From positions 1-5,713 of the forward strand of contig JAUVEG010000099.1 of assembly GCA_030594925.1 (NCBI GenBank): a stretch of 5,713 nucleotides of DNA, read 5' to 3'. Every line of letters starts with the position of its first letter. Positions within the stretch are counted from its first letter, which is position 1. Under the pieces are notes generated by a model. The model was not told the DNA's origin and did no database searches. It saw only the letters and a program-made list of their open reading frames with translations. Shown here piece after piece: positions 1 through 5,299 of the stretch. The translations under genes were made by a program, and so were the position numbers. The stretch comes from Gammaproteobacteria bacterium. Lineage in GTDB: Bacteria > Pseudomonadota > Gammaproteobacteria > Chromatiales > Chromatiaceae.

Positions 1-468
1 GGCCTCTACGATGTGGTGCACTATGCCGGGCACGCTTTCTTTGATTCTAAACACCCGGCTCGCAGCGGGATTGTCTGCGCCGGCGGCGAACGCCTGCGGG
101 GAGATGAGCTGGCCAGTCTCGGAAACCTTCCCACCCTGGTCTTCTTCAACGCTTGCGAGGCGGCGCGTATCCGGCGCGCAAGTGATGACGAGGCGCCCGA
201 TATCAAGACCCGCATCGATACCAGCGTGGGGCTGGCAGAGGCGTTCCTGCGTGGCGGAGTAGCTAACTATGTTGGCACCTACTGGCCGGTAGGAGACGCA
301 CCGGCGAAGGCCTTTGCTGAGACTTTCTACACGGGGCTGCTGGAAGGGAGCCCCATCGGTGACGCGCTGTTAGAGGCGCGCCGGGCCGTGGCCGATCAGC
401 AGTCGTTGGACTGGGCGGACTACATTCATTACGGCAATCCCCGCTTTGTGCTCAAGGGGACGGATTGA
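1..468 (+). CDS. CHAT-domain (caspase-like) protein, C-terminal part
   Basis: The reading frame is open from base 1 and ends in TGA at 466-468, so only the last 155 residues are present and the start lies outside the window. The fragment is a near-complete CHAT domain, a caspase/separase-fold cysteine protease domain. It has the His motif HYAGHA (residues 7-12, probable catalytic His11), an SGI strand, the Cys motif FFNACEAA (probable nucleophile Cys52, codon 154-156), and the usual tail: GLAEAFLRGG, a YVGTYWPVGD block, then GDALLEARRA. Both catalytic residues are kept, so the domain looks active. In this family the missing N-terminus often carries TPR or other sensor repeats, but none can be seen here. 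Known relatives include proteases linked to CRISPR (Csx29/TPR-CHAT) and gasdermin defence; this fragment alone does not show such a role. No partner gene is visible downstream. Confidence 0.9.
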   Translation, partial: GLYDVVHYAGHAFFDSKHPARSGIVCAGGERLRGDELASLGNLPTLVFFNACEAARIRRASDDEAPDIKTRIDTSVGLAEAFLRGGVANYVGTYWPVGDAPAKAFAETFYTGLLEGSPIGDALLEARRAVADQQSLDWADYIHYGNPRFVLKGTD

Positions 469-507
469 ACAACCGCCCGTTCATGCAGGTCATGTGTAAT
501 ATTAAAA

Positions 508-513
508 GAGAGG
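508..513 (+). promoter_or_regulatory. Ribosome binding site of the small exported protein
   Basis: GAGAGG lies only 4 bases before the ATG at 518. The spacing is short but the site is purine-rich and is the only candidate. It supports ATG 518 as the start. Confidence 0.6.
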
Positions 514-517
514 TATT

Positions 518-967
518 ATGTCTAAATTAGTTACAACATTCATGGTTGCAGCAGTTGCATTGTCATTGACTGTTCCAGCTGTGCGGGCCGATGCATCGTT
601 ATCCGGAAAAGAGATCAAGCAGATGATCAGCGGTAATACGGCGACGGGCGAACGCATGAAAAGGGCTCACGAGAAGGAGTACCTGTCAAAAGGCGTCATC
701 TTTAAAACCTATTTCAAGGCGAATGGACAATTTGCAGAGAAAGGGGATGCTTTCGGTCCTGCGAGAGGCTCCTCGTTTCCGAAACACGGCACCTGGAGAG
801 TGAAAAAAAACAAGTTCTGTTTTACCTACAGCGACTCGATAAGGAACAAAGGCAAGACGATGTGCAGCAAGGTGACCCGTAAAGGCGGTGCCTATGAACT
901 TACCGATGGCAAGGGCAGGGTAAGGAGGGTGTGGAAAAAATCCAGTCCGGCAATCCCTATAATCTGA
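518..967 (+). CDS. Small exported protein, DUF995-like
   Basis: This gene encodes 149 residues of unknown function. Residues 1-24 form a Sec signal peptide: MSKL, a hydrophobic core from about 6 to 20, and a VRA cleavage site before Asp25, so the mature protein is probably periplasmic or secreted. The mature part opens with LSGKEIKQMISGNTATGE, then a YFKANGQF strand, a GTWRVKKNKFCF block (91-102) and a second cysteine in MCSKV (115-119), ending in a very basic tail. The order 'GNT near the start, FxxxG, GTW...C...C' resembles DUF995 and related small exported proteins with a beta-rich fold; this is recalled from family pattern, not a search. Cys101 and Cys116 could form a disulfide. The gene is 49 bp after the CHAT gene and is followed by a terminator, so it may be transcribed with CHAT or alone. 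Confidence 0.75.
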   Translation: MSKLVTTFMVAAVALSLTVPAVRADASLSGKEIKQMISGNTATGERMKRAHEKEYLSKGVIFKTYFKANGQFAEKGDAFGPARGSSFPKHGTWRVKKNKFCFTYSDSIRNKGKTMCSKVTRKGGAYELTDGKGRVRRVWKKSSPAIPII

Positions 968-988
968 AATAATTGTCTATCTCATTCA

Positions 989-1004
989 GGGAGTGAGAAC
1001 TCCC
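989..1004 (+). other. Small hairpin after the exported-protein gene
   Basis: GGGAG (989-993) pairs perfectly with CTCCC (1000-1004) around a 6-base loop, just before the stronger terminator stem. It has no T-tract of its own and may simply stabilise the mRNA end. Confidence 0.4.
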
Positions 1005-1009
1005 GACAC

Positions 1010-1040
1010 AAAAAATCGCCCCGCAATACGGGGCGCTTTT
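1010..1040. terminator. Bidirectional rho-independent terminator
   Basis: A perfect 7-bp stem CGCCCCG (1017-1023) / CGGGGCG (1029-1035) has the 5-base loop CAATA. On the plus strand it is followed after one C by TTTT (1037-1040). On the minus strand it is followed after one base by six T (complement of 1010-1015). It lies between the convergent genes 518-967 and 1075-1263 and can serve both; the minus-strand T-tract is the better one, so the DUF1508 gene is probably the main user. Confidence 0.88.
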
Positions 1041-1074
1041 GCAACTCTGCCACTGAAAGCTGCAGATAAAATTT

Positions 1075-1263
1075 TTACCCTTCAGTCGTATCTTTCAGTG
1101 TGGCGTCTGCAGCGTGGGAGCGAACCGACTCAATGCCATTGAGCGCTCCATTTTTCGTCTTGTACATCTGGGAACTGGCGATAATCTGGCCGTTGCTCGC
1201 TTTCAGGCTGAAATGGTACTTGCCGTCTGCTCCAGTCTTGAGTTCAAATGTGCCTGTAGCCAT
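1075..1263 (-). CDS. DUF1508 (YegP-type) single-repeat protein
   Basis: This gene encodes 62 residues with the DUF1508/UPF0339 pattern: a FELK strand, DGKYHFSLKASNGQIIASSQ (residues 13-32), Y34, then NGIESVRSHA (42-51). E. coli YegP carries two such repeats in about 110 residues; here there is only one, a common short form. The molecular role of the family is not firmly known, and a small beta-beta-beta-alpha fold is expected. No signal peptide is present, so it should be cytoplasmic. The ATG at 1263 is preceded on the minus strand by AAGGAG at a good distance, which settles the start. A sigma70-like promoter lies at 1314-1343 and a strong terminator follows at 1010-1035, so it looks like a one-gene transcript. 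Confidence 0.88.
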   Translation of the reverse strand: MATGTFELKTGADGKYHFSLKASNGQIIASSQMYKTKNGALNGIESVRSHAADATLKDTTEG

Positions 1264-1313
1264 GAAGTTTCTCCTTTGGTTTCAGTGATGCGCCACACAA
1301 TGTGACGCTTGGC

Positions 1314-1343
1314 AGTATATCGCCATGACAAAGCGAAGTGCAA
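1314..1343 (-). promoter_or_regulatory. Candidate sigma70 promoter of the DUF1508 gene
   Basis: Read on the minus strand, TTGCAC (1343-1338) and TATACT (1319-1314) are 18 bases apart. The implied transcript start is about 45 bases before the ATG at 1263. Both boxes are close to consensus and the position fits, but it is a motif call only. Confidence 0.5.
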
Positions 1344-1382
1344 CAAAATACGTTGATTATCAGGTTATTGGCGACAAGAGTC

Positions 1383-1404
1383 GTAACTGTTCAATAACCC
1401 TGTA
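1383..1404 (+). repeat. Solo copy of dispersed repeat box A
   Basis: The block GTAAC...TCAATAACCCTGTA matches 1562-1583 at 19 of 22 bases. It is also related to the outer arms of the palindrome at 2991-3148 (GTAACTTCTCAATAA). It stands alone, without an inverted partner nearby, so it may be a half-element left by decay. It lies in the 552-bp gap 1264-1815; outside this repeat, the composite at 1471-1667 and candidate promoters, I see nothing coding in that AT-rich gap. Confidence 0.65.
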
Positions 1405-1470
1405 AGTATGTTTGTTCCTACCAACCAAGCAGCCGGCATATATCAGCAAGATGAATTAAAGCTAAAAAAC

Positions 1471-1667
1471 AGAGCCACTTGCAAAACTCGTAAATAGTGA
1501 ACTTTGTCATCTCGAACGAATGTGAGAGATCTTATTTATCAATGAGTTAAGATTTCTCCCTGTAACATCTCAATAACCCTGTACAGATAATTAATGCACG
1601 GACTTTTTGAGGAGTTACTTCTCCCTGCGGTCGAAATGACAACTTACCGGGGTTTTGCAAGAGGCTT
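1471..1667. repeat. Composite inverted-repeat (MITE-like) element
   Basis: The ends are inverted copies of each other: AGCCACTTGCAAAAC (1473-1487) and the complement of GTTTTGCAAGAGGCT (1652-1666) match at 14 of 15 bases. Inside lie nested modules: a box B relative (1506-1532, GTCATCTCGA...GAGATCT), an opposing AGATTTCTCCCTG (1550-1562), box A (1562-1583), an inverted box A (1596-1618, GCACGG...GAGTTAC), and box B in the opposite direction (1617-1640, CTCCCTGCGGTCGAAATGAC). It has no coding capacity. It resembles non-autonomous, palindromic intergenic elements, one apparently inserted into another. No target duplication is obvious. Confidence 0.75.
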
Positions 1668-1731
1668 AACAGACTCTATTTTTCATCCGGATCATCACTG
1701 TACAAGTAATTGATAGATGTCAATCTGCTCC

Positions 1732-1757
1732 TGCAACCAAGTGGAAAAACATATACT
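1732..1757 (+). promoter_or_regulatory. Possible promoter region of the rhodanese gene
   Basis: TATACT (1752-1757) is a good -10 box about 59 bases before the ATG at 1816. A convincing -35 box is not seen at the right distance; TGCAAC (1732-1737) is only a weak candidate. This is a tentative call. Confidence 0.3.
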
Positions 1758-1815
1758 TTAATCAGGATGTGGTGATTCTTCCAATGGAGTGGAGTTTAAA
1801 TATCAGGAGAACGTC

Positions 1816-2271
1816 ATGAAAAAATTAATACTATTATTCACGATGGTGCTGTTCAGCAGTGCAGCCTGGAGTTTTGACGAAGGATTGGCTCGTAGCTACT
1901 CGCAATATTTCCAGCCATTCGATGGCAAGGCCACTTCCAAGGCATTACACTTCGTCAAGGCCCCCGATTTTGTCAAGGCAATCAAGAGTGGTGAAAAACT
2001 CTTTGTTCTCGACATCAGAACCCCTGCCGAGACAGGAGTTATTGCCATGGGAGTGAGCGATAAACTGGTGGTTCCCATGAATCATGTATTTACTCCGGCA
2101 GTTCTCTCAAAAATCCCAACTGACAGAAAAGTTGTCGTGGTATGCAAGGCCGGCGTGAGAGCCATGGCGATTGCAACGGCGTTGCGTCATACCGGTTTTA
2201 AAAACGTCTACGTGCTGAAAGGCGGCATCGCCGGACTAGCGCAGTATGTGGTTCCCAAGACCGTCTATTGA
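1816..2271 (+). CDS. Periplasmic single-domain rhodanese
   Basis: The gene encodes 151 residues. Residues 1-19 are a signal peptide (MKKLILLF..., cleavage after AWS), so the protein acts in the periplasm. The rest is one rhodanese domain, a sulfurtransferase fold that carries a persulfide on a cysteine: LFVLDIRTPAE (62-72) is the CH2-type DxRxxxE motif, PMNH follows at 87-90, and VVVVCKAGVRA (106-116) holds the active-site loop with Cys110 and Arg115. The catalytic Cys and the six-residue loop are intact. The true donor and acceptor (for example thiosulfate or a thiol protein) cannot be read from sequence. An upstream in-frame ATG at 1789 exists, but AGGAGA (1805-1810) sits 5 bases before ATG 1816, which also starts a proper signal peptide. 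It stands alone, flanked by dispersed repeats on both sides. Confidence 0.9.
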   Translation: MKKLILLFTMVLFSSAAWSFDEGLARSYSQYFQPFDGKATSKALHFVKAPDFVKAIKSGEKLFVLDIRTPAETGVIAMGVSDKLVVPMNHVFTPAVLSKIPTDRKVVVVCKAGVRAMAIATALRHTGFKNVYVLKGGIAGLAQYVVPKTVY

Positions 2272-2282
2272 TGCAATCTGTT

Positions 2283-2330
2283 GAGGTGTTTGCAAAATCC
2301 CGTCATTCCGGCGCAGGCAGGGATGGCGGT
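2283..2330 (+). repeat. Left boundary repeat (TTGCAAAA / CGTCATTCCGG module)
   Basis: GAGGTGTTTGCAAAATC is followed at once by CGTCATTCCGGCGCAGGC. The reverse complement of 3176-3227 shows the same two modules in the same order (CCTCTTGCAAAACTC, then CGTCATGCCGGCGAAGGC) with a few spacer bases. The copy begins 12 bases after the rhodanese stop codon. Confidence 0.65.
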
Positions 2331-2400
2331 TTCTGTGGTTTCATCAACACCGGCTGACCACAAATTCCCTACCCTGCATCCCATTGAATTCACAGGCTCA

Positions 2401-2426
2401 AGATTCCTCCCTGCGGTTGAAATGAC
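2401..2426 (-). repeat. Solo copy of dispersed repeat box B
   Basis: AGATTCCTCCCTGCGG...GAAATGAC is a variant of the inner arm of the palindrome at 2991-3148 (3090-3115) and of 1617-1640. It ends about 30 bases before the first recognisable codon of the response-regulator remnant and may mark the insertion that removed that gene's start. Confidence 0.65.
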
Positions 2427-2455
2427 AATATGCCGCCGCGACAAAGTACGCCGGT

Positions 2456-2644
2456 AACTCCCTCTCCCAGGATGGCTATACCGTCGACTGGCTGACGGAT
2501 GGCAAGGTAGCCCACCAGGCGCTGCAGCATGAAGTTTTCGATCTGCTGGTGCCGGATCTGAACCTGCCGCGATCCCGCATTGAGGAGACTCTCTATGGCT
2601 GGGAGAGTGATGTCGGCAGTAATGCGTTGGAAGCGCATATTCAT
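2456..2644 (+). pseudogene. Response regulator remnant (QseB/PmrA type), internal deletion
   Basis: In the frame of codon 2456-2458, the translation NSLSQDGYTVDWLTDG...HEVFDLLVPDLNLPR is the first half of an OmpR-family receiver domain. It lacks the first strand with the acidic pocket (about 20 residues); the Asp of VPDLNLPR corresponds to the phosphorylation site. At about 2572 it jumps straight to SRIEETLYGWESDVGSNALEAHIH (2573-2644), the recognition-helix part of the winged-helix DNA-binding domain near the C-terminus. About 120 residues (second half of the receiver, linker, start of the effector domain) are missing, yet the frame is kept. The homology stops after HIH, where the family normally continues with RLRRKL. 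There is no start codon or ribosome site. It cannot work as a regulator. The family call rests on recalled QseB/PmrA sequence patterns. Confidence 0.85.
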
Positions 2645-2990
2645 CTTTCATTGATGGCCGTGGCCCGGATTAATAGAGTCCAGCCTGTTGGCAACGACGA
2701 AACCAGATCATTCAGATCAGTCATTGCTCCTCATTCAACTTGTTGATATCGTATGCAGAACTGGTCAAGCCAGACACGGTACCACTAATTGGAAGAGTAC
2801 CCAGGTCGAATAGTGTGCCCCCATCATAGTCATAGAGAAAAGCGTGAGAATATGCGCCCGTACTTGTACTGCTGCTAGTACCCACTATCATATTGTTGTC
2901 GTTGATATCAACAGCACGACCGCCGTAGGTAGGCAGATAAACGACGTCAGATAAGTCATTCACAGTTATATTTGGGTCAATCAAAATGGC
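2641..2990 (-). pseudogene. HAF-repeat extracellular protein remnant
   Basis: Read on the minus strand, 2990 down to 2721 encodes AILIDPNITV...GGRAVDINDNNMIVG...SHAFLYDYDGGTLFDLGTLP...SAYDIN, with the hallmarks of the HAF repeat family (HAF followed by DLGTL, and A-x-x-IN-x-x-x-x-VG). That frame then stops at 2721-2723. In the neighbouring frame, 2730 down to 2641 encodes GAMTDLNDLVSSLPTGWTLL...ATAINER, another typical HAF segment, so a frameshift, probably with a small deletion, lies near 2731-2740. The remnant is cut at its 5' side by the palindromic element starting at 2991, and at its 3' side by the response-regulator fragment near 2645. HAF proteins are thought to be extracellular or surface repeat proteins, but nothing functional is left here. 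Confidence 0.78.
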
Positions 2991-3148
2991 GTAACTTCTC
3001 AATAATCCCGTGCTGGGTCATCATTCGCTATGTTGTCATTTCGACCATCGGGAGAAATCTGAAAGCACTGAATACAGCGAACAAATTCAAGATTTCTCCC
3101 TTCGGTCGAAATGACATGTACTGTTGCACGGGCTTATTGAGAAGTTAC
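2991..3148. repeat. 158-bp palindromic MITE-like element
   Basis: Two nested pairs of inverted repeats are present. The outer arms, 2991-3013 and 3126-3148 (GTAACTTCTCAATAA then CCCGTGC), match at 22 of 23 bases. The inner arms, 3035-3060 and 3090-3115 (GTCATTTCGACC...GGGAGAAATCT), match at 23 of 26. The centre (3061-3089) is unpaired, and there is no coding content of its own. Related modules occur at 1383-1404, 1506-1640 and 2401-2426. It could fold into a long hairpin as RNA. The transposase that moves it, if any, is not in this window. Confidence 0.85.
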
Positions 3149-3175
3149 GGTCTTGATCTGTAAGTGGTTGATTTA

Positions 3176-3227
3176 CTGGATACCGGCCTTCGCCGGCATG
3201 ACGTATTTGAGAGTTTTGCAAGAGGTT
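3176..3227 (-). repeat. Right boundary repeat with CCGGC hairpin
   Basis: CCGGC (3183-3187) and GCCGG (3192-3196) form a perfect stem with loop CTTC, followed by ATGACG and then GAGTTTTGCAAGAGGTT (3211-3227). This is the inverted counterpart of 2283-2330, and its TTGCAAAAC part also matches both ends of the element at 1471-1667. It ends 15 bases before the comF stop codon and could also shape the 3' end of the comF mRNA, though no T-tract follows. Confidence 0.7.
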
Positions 3228-3241
3228 CTAGTTACAACTCT

Positions 3242-3949
3242 TTAAGGCGTTCTTGCAAAAACCCAGATTTCAATCTCGGAGACTCCGGATGCCCGCAGGA
3301 TCTTTGCAATCTCATTGACGGTGAGGCCGGTGGTCATGACATCATCGATGATGGCGACATGGGGGGTGTTGATCTTTGCAGAGAGAACAAAGGCATTGCG
3401 GATATTTTTCCGGCGCTCCTTTTTCGGCAGGCTGGATTGCGCCGTGGTCTCCCGTGTGCGGCAGAGGCTGTGTGAGTCCACGGGGATCGATAGTCGTGCG
3501 GAGAGTATGCGCGTCAACTCCTGCGCCTGGTTGAATCCCCGCTCTCTGAGGCGTCTGGCATGCAGCGGTACCGGGACCAGGAGTTGGGGAAGTTGGCGTG
3601 ACGAAGCTGCAAGCTGTTCACACATCAGATCAGCCATCAATCGTCCCGCTGCCAGCTTGTGATGAAACTTGAAGTTGTGATGCAGGCTGGTGAGGTCGTC
3701 CTGATAACGAAACGGGGCAAAGCAGTGGTTAAAGGAGGGCGGCTTATTCTGACAGCGTCCGCACAGGCTCCCATCTGCTATCGATGACGGCAACGGCTGT
3801 GCGCAGCTTCTGCAGTGGTGATTATTGACGGGGAGCTTGCTTCTGCATGCGGGGCAGAGATCCTGCTGCTTCCCTGTAAGTTTCCCACACAGCAGGCAGC
3901 AGCCGGGAAGTAGCTTGAATTGTATCTGTTTTGTCCAGTTGTTAACCAT
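3242..3949 (-). CDS. comF: ComF family protein (phosphoribosyltransferase fold)
   Basis: The gene encodes 235 residues, the usual length of the ComF/GntX family. The N-terminus holds a double zinc-ribbon with four CxxC pairs: C18/C21, C32/C35, C46/C49 and C63/C66. Then come the conserved FAPFRYQDDL segment (77-86), LLVPVPLHARRLRERGFNQA (123-142), and the phosphoribosyltransferase signature VAIIDDVMTTGLT (198-210), which binds the PRPP phosphate. ComF is needed for natural transformation in several bacteria, probably handling single-stranded DNA in the cytoplasm; E. coli GntX/YhgH is a relative. The enzymatic substrate is unknown. The start ATG at 3949 is preceded on the minus strand by AAGGA about 6 bases away. 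It is divergent from bioB with only 94 bp between the starts, a gene order common in Gammaproteobacteria. Its N-terminus, like the gap, is AT-richer than the core. Confidence 0.93.
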   Translation of the reverse strand: MVNNWTKQIQFKLLPGCCLLCGKLTGKQQDLCPACRSKLPVNNHHCRSCAQPLPSSIADGSLCGRCQNKPPSFNHCFAPFRYQDDLTSLHHNFKFHHKLAAGRLMADLMCEQLAASSRQLPQLLVPVPLHARRLRERGFNQAQELTRILSARLSIPVDSHSLCRTRETTAQSSLPKKERRKNIRNAFVLSAKINTPHVAIIDDVMTTGLTVNEIAKILRASGVSEIEIWVFARTP

Positions 3950-3964
3950 TGCTATCCTTGCAGG

Positions 3965-3992
3965 TTGACAAAAATGAGCGGCGCATTAATAT
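3965..3992 (+). promoter_or_regulatory. Strong sigma70-type promoter of bioB
   Basis: TTGACA (3965-3970) and TAATAT (3987-3992) are separated by 16 bases. The implied transcript start near 4000 leaves a leader of about 44 bases. The -35 box is perfect. I looked for a BirA operator (TTGTAAACC and its mirror) across the boxes and did not find one. Confidence 0.72.
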
Positions 3993-4027
3993 GAGCGCTT
4001 ATAGAGTACAGAGTTTAGCAGAGTAAC

Positions 4028-4034
4028 GGTGGAG
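4028..4034 (+). promoter_or_regulatory. Ribosome binding site of bioB
   Basis: GGTGGAG lies 9 bases before ATG 4044. It overlaps an in-frame GTG at 4029, which therefore is unlikely to be the start, since that GTG has no purine-rich site of its own. Confidence 0.65.
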
Positions 4035-4043
4035 CGGAAAATA

Positions 4044-5021
4044 ATGCAACGACATGACTGGAGTGTAGAAGAGATCGATGAGCTCTTTGGCCTGCCTTTT
4101 AATGATCTGCTGTTTCAGGCGCAGACCATTCATCGCCGGCATTTCGATGCCAACCGGGTGCAGGTGAGCACGCTGCTGAGCATCAAGACCGGGGCCTGTC
4201 CGGAGGATTGCGGCTACTGTTCACAGAGTGCTTCCAGTGATACCACCCTGGAGCGGGAGAAGCTGCTGCCGCTGGACGAGGTGATCAGTGCGGCAACAGC
4301 CGCCAGGGAGAGCGGTTCGACGCGCTTCTGCATGGGGGCGGCATGGCGCAACCCGACCGATAAAAATCTCGACAGGGTGATCGAGATGATCGGCGCGGTG
4401 CAGGAGCTCGGCATGGAGACCTGCGTCACTCTCGGTATGCTGACGCAACCCCAGGCGCAGCGACTCAAGAAGTCCGGGCTGGATTACTACAACCACAATC
4501 TCGACACCTCTCCCGAATTTTACGGCAATGTTATTACCACCCGCACTTTTCAGAACCGCCTCGATACCCTGGCATACGTCCGCGAGGCAGGGATCAATGT
4601 CTGCTCGGGAGGGATTCTCGGCATGGGAGAGCAGCGTCGTGACCGCGTGCGCCTACTCCAAGAACTGGCAAACCAGTCCAAACATCCGGAGTCGGTGCCA
4701 ATCAACATGCTGGTCAAAGTCGAGGGAACTCCGCTGGAGCATAGTGATGTGCTGGATCCGCTGGAGTTCGTGCGCACCATCGCTGTTGCCCGTATCCTGA
4801 TGCCCGAGTCCTATGTGCGGCTCTCCGCAGGGCGTACGCAGATGAGCGACGAGACCCAGGCGCTGTGCTTTCTTGCCGGCGCCAACTCGATGTTTTACGG
4901 TGAGCGTCTGCTGACCACGGACAACCCCGAAGCTAGCAGGGATCAGCAGCTGTTTCAGCGTCTGGGGTTGAAGATGGAGCAGATTGAAGAGGAGCGGAAA
5001 GTCTGCTGCCATGGTTGTTAG
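4044..5021 (+). CDS. bioB: Biotin synthase
   Basis: BioB is the radical SAM enzyme that inserts sulfur into dethiobiotin, the last step of biotin synthesis, in the cytoplasm. The 325-residue protein aligns with E. coli BioB over almost its full length with an offset of one. The [4Fe-4S] motif CPEDCGYC gives Cys52, Cys56 and Cys59. The ligands of the [2Fe-2S] sulfur-donor cluster are Cys96 ([10 protein letters not shown]), Cys127 (ETCVTLG), Cys187 (NVCSGG) and Arg259 (SYVRLSAGR). The substrate-binding [13 protein letters not shown] block (148-160) is present. All catalytic residues are kept. The tail is unusual: about 20 residues shorter than E. coli (346) and ending in a cysteine cluster, KVCCHGC (319-325). 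It is divergent from comF, has its own promoter at 3965-3992, and is followed by bioF after 345 bp. ATG 4044 was chosen for its ribosome site. Confidence 0.97.
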   Translation: MQRHDWSVEEIDELFGLPFNDLLFQAQTIHRRHFDANRVQVSTLLSIKTGACPEDCGYCSQSASSDTTLEREKLLPLDEVISAATAARESGSTRFCMGAAWRNPTDKNLDRVIEMIGAVQELGMETCVTLGMLTQPQAQRLKKSGLDYYNHNLDTSPEFYGNVITTRTFQNRLDTLAYVREAGINVCSGGILGMGEQRRDRVRLLQELANQSKHPESVPINMLVKVEGTPLEHSDVLDPLEFVRTIAVARILMPESYVRLSAGRTQMSDETQALCFLAGANSMFYGERLLTTDNPEASRDQQLFQRLGLKMEQIEEERKVCCHGC

Positions 5022-5043
5022 GAGTCCCATGCTGTGATTGATG

Positions 5044-5127
5044 CGCTTGACCTACAGGGATGGTCACTCCGGGCTTCCTGCCCTCTCGTGACACTTGCAT
5101 ATCCCTATACATCGTAGGTGAGGAGCG
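5044..5127. repeat. Long imperfect palindrome after bioB
   Basis: Nested pairs are, from outside in: CGCT (5044-5047) / AGCG (5124-5127), ACCTAC (5050-5055) / GTAGGT (5114-5119), AGGGAT (5056-5061) / ATCCCT (5101-5106), GTCAC (5063-5067) / GTGAC (5088-5092), and GGGC (5071-5074) / GCCC (5080-5083), with bulges on the right arm. Transcribed, it would fold into a long bulged hairpin 22 bases after the bioB stop. No T-tract follows, so it is a repeat-type or mRNA-stabilising structure rather than a classic terminator. Confidence 0.6.
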
Positions 5128-5156
5128 TGAGCAGGATGCGTAAGTTTCGCAAGCTC

Positions 5157-5173
5157 AGCACATCCTATGTGCT
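5157..5173. other. Perfect short palindrome AGCACAT/ATGTGCT
   Basis: A 7-bp stem, AGCACAT (5157-5163) and ATGTGCT (5167-5173), encloses three bases (CCT). It is followed by an AT-rich stretch without a clean T-run. It may be a hairpin in the bioB-bioF mRNA or a dyad protein-binding site; the sequence does not decide. Confidence 0.4.
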
Positions 5174-5226
5174 ATTAATCCTTGAACGACCAAAATCTTT
5201 ACAAATGAATCAAATTTCAATCATGA

Positions 5227-5299
5227 CTCTCGCCAAGCCGCAAAGCACGCTAAGAAAAGCCATCAAAAAATCCTTTGCGTCTCTGCGTCTTTGCGAGAG
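5227..5299. repeat. Inverted repeat with CTCTCGC arms
   Basis: The left arm (5227-5253, CTCTCGCCAAGCCGCAAAG...) and the right arm (5272-5299; complement CTCTCGCAAAGACGCAGAG...) are imperfect inverted copies around an AT-rich centre with an A-run (5255-5260). Intergenic repeats of this CTCTCGCAAAGACGCAAAG style are familiar from many bacterial genomes (recalled, not searched). The element sits 68 bp before bioF. Confidence 0.65.

Noticed and set aside
1789..1815. Upstream ATG as the start of the rhodanese
   Set aside because: It would add nine residues before the signal peptide and lacks a ribosome site, while ATG 1816 has AGGAGA at the right distance.
2265..2651. Minus-strand open frame of 128 codons between rhodanese and the HAF remnant, and a shorter one at 2390-2644
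   Set aside because: Its translation is made of repeat sequence (VISTAGRNL, IPACAGMTG) plus the antisense of the response-regulator remnant; no ribosome site or family pattern.
2972..3163. Plus-strand open frame of 63 codons over the palindromic element
   Set aside because: It is a translation of the inverted repeat arms (ISTIGRNLK, ISPFGRND) and has no coding features.
1383..3227. CRISPR array
   Set aside because: The repeats are inverted, of several kinds and irregularly spaced, without uniform spacers.
3164..3475. Plus-strand open frame of 103 codons
   Set aside because: Starts in the boundary repeat and continues as the antisense shadow of comF, whose family motifs are clear on the minus strand.
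4029..4043. GTG start of bioB five codons upstream
   Set aside because: It lies inside the probable ribosome site GGTGGAG that serves ATG 4044.
3950..4043. BirA-type biotin operator between comF and bioB
   Set aside because: No TTGTAAACC-like half-sites in dyad arrangement were seen around the promoter boxes.
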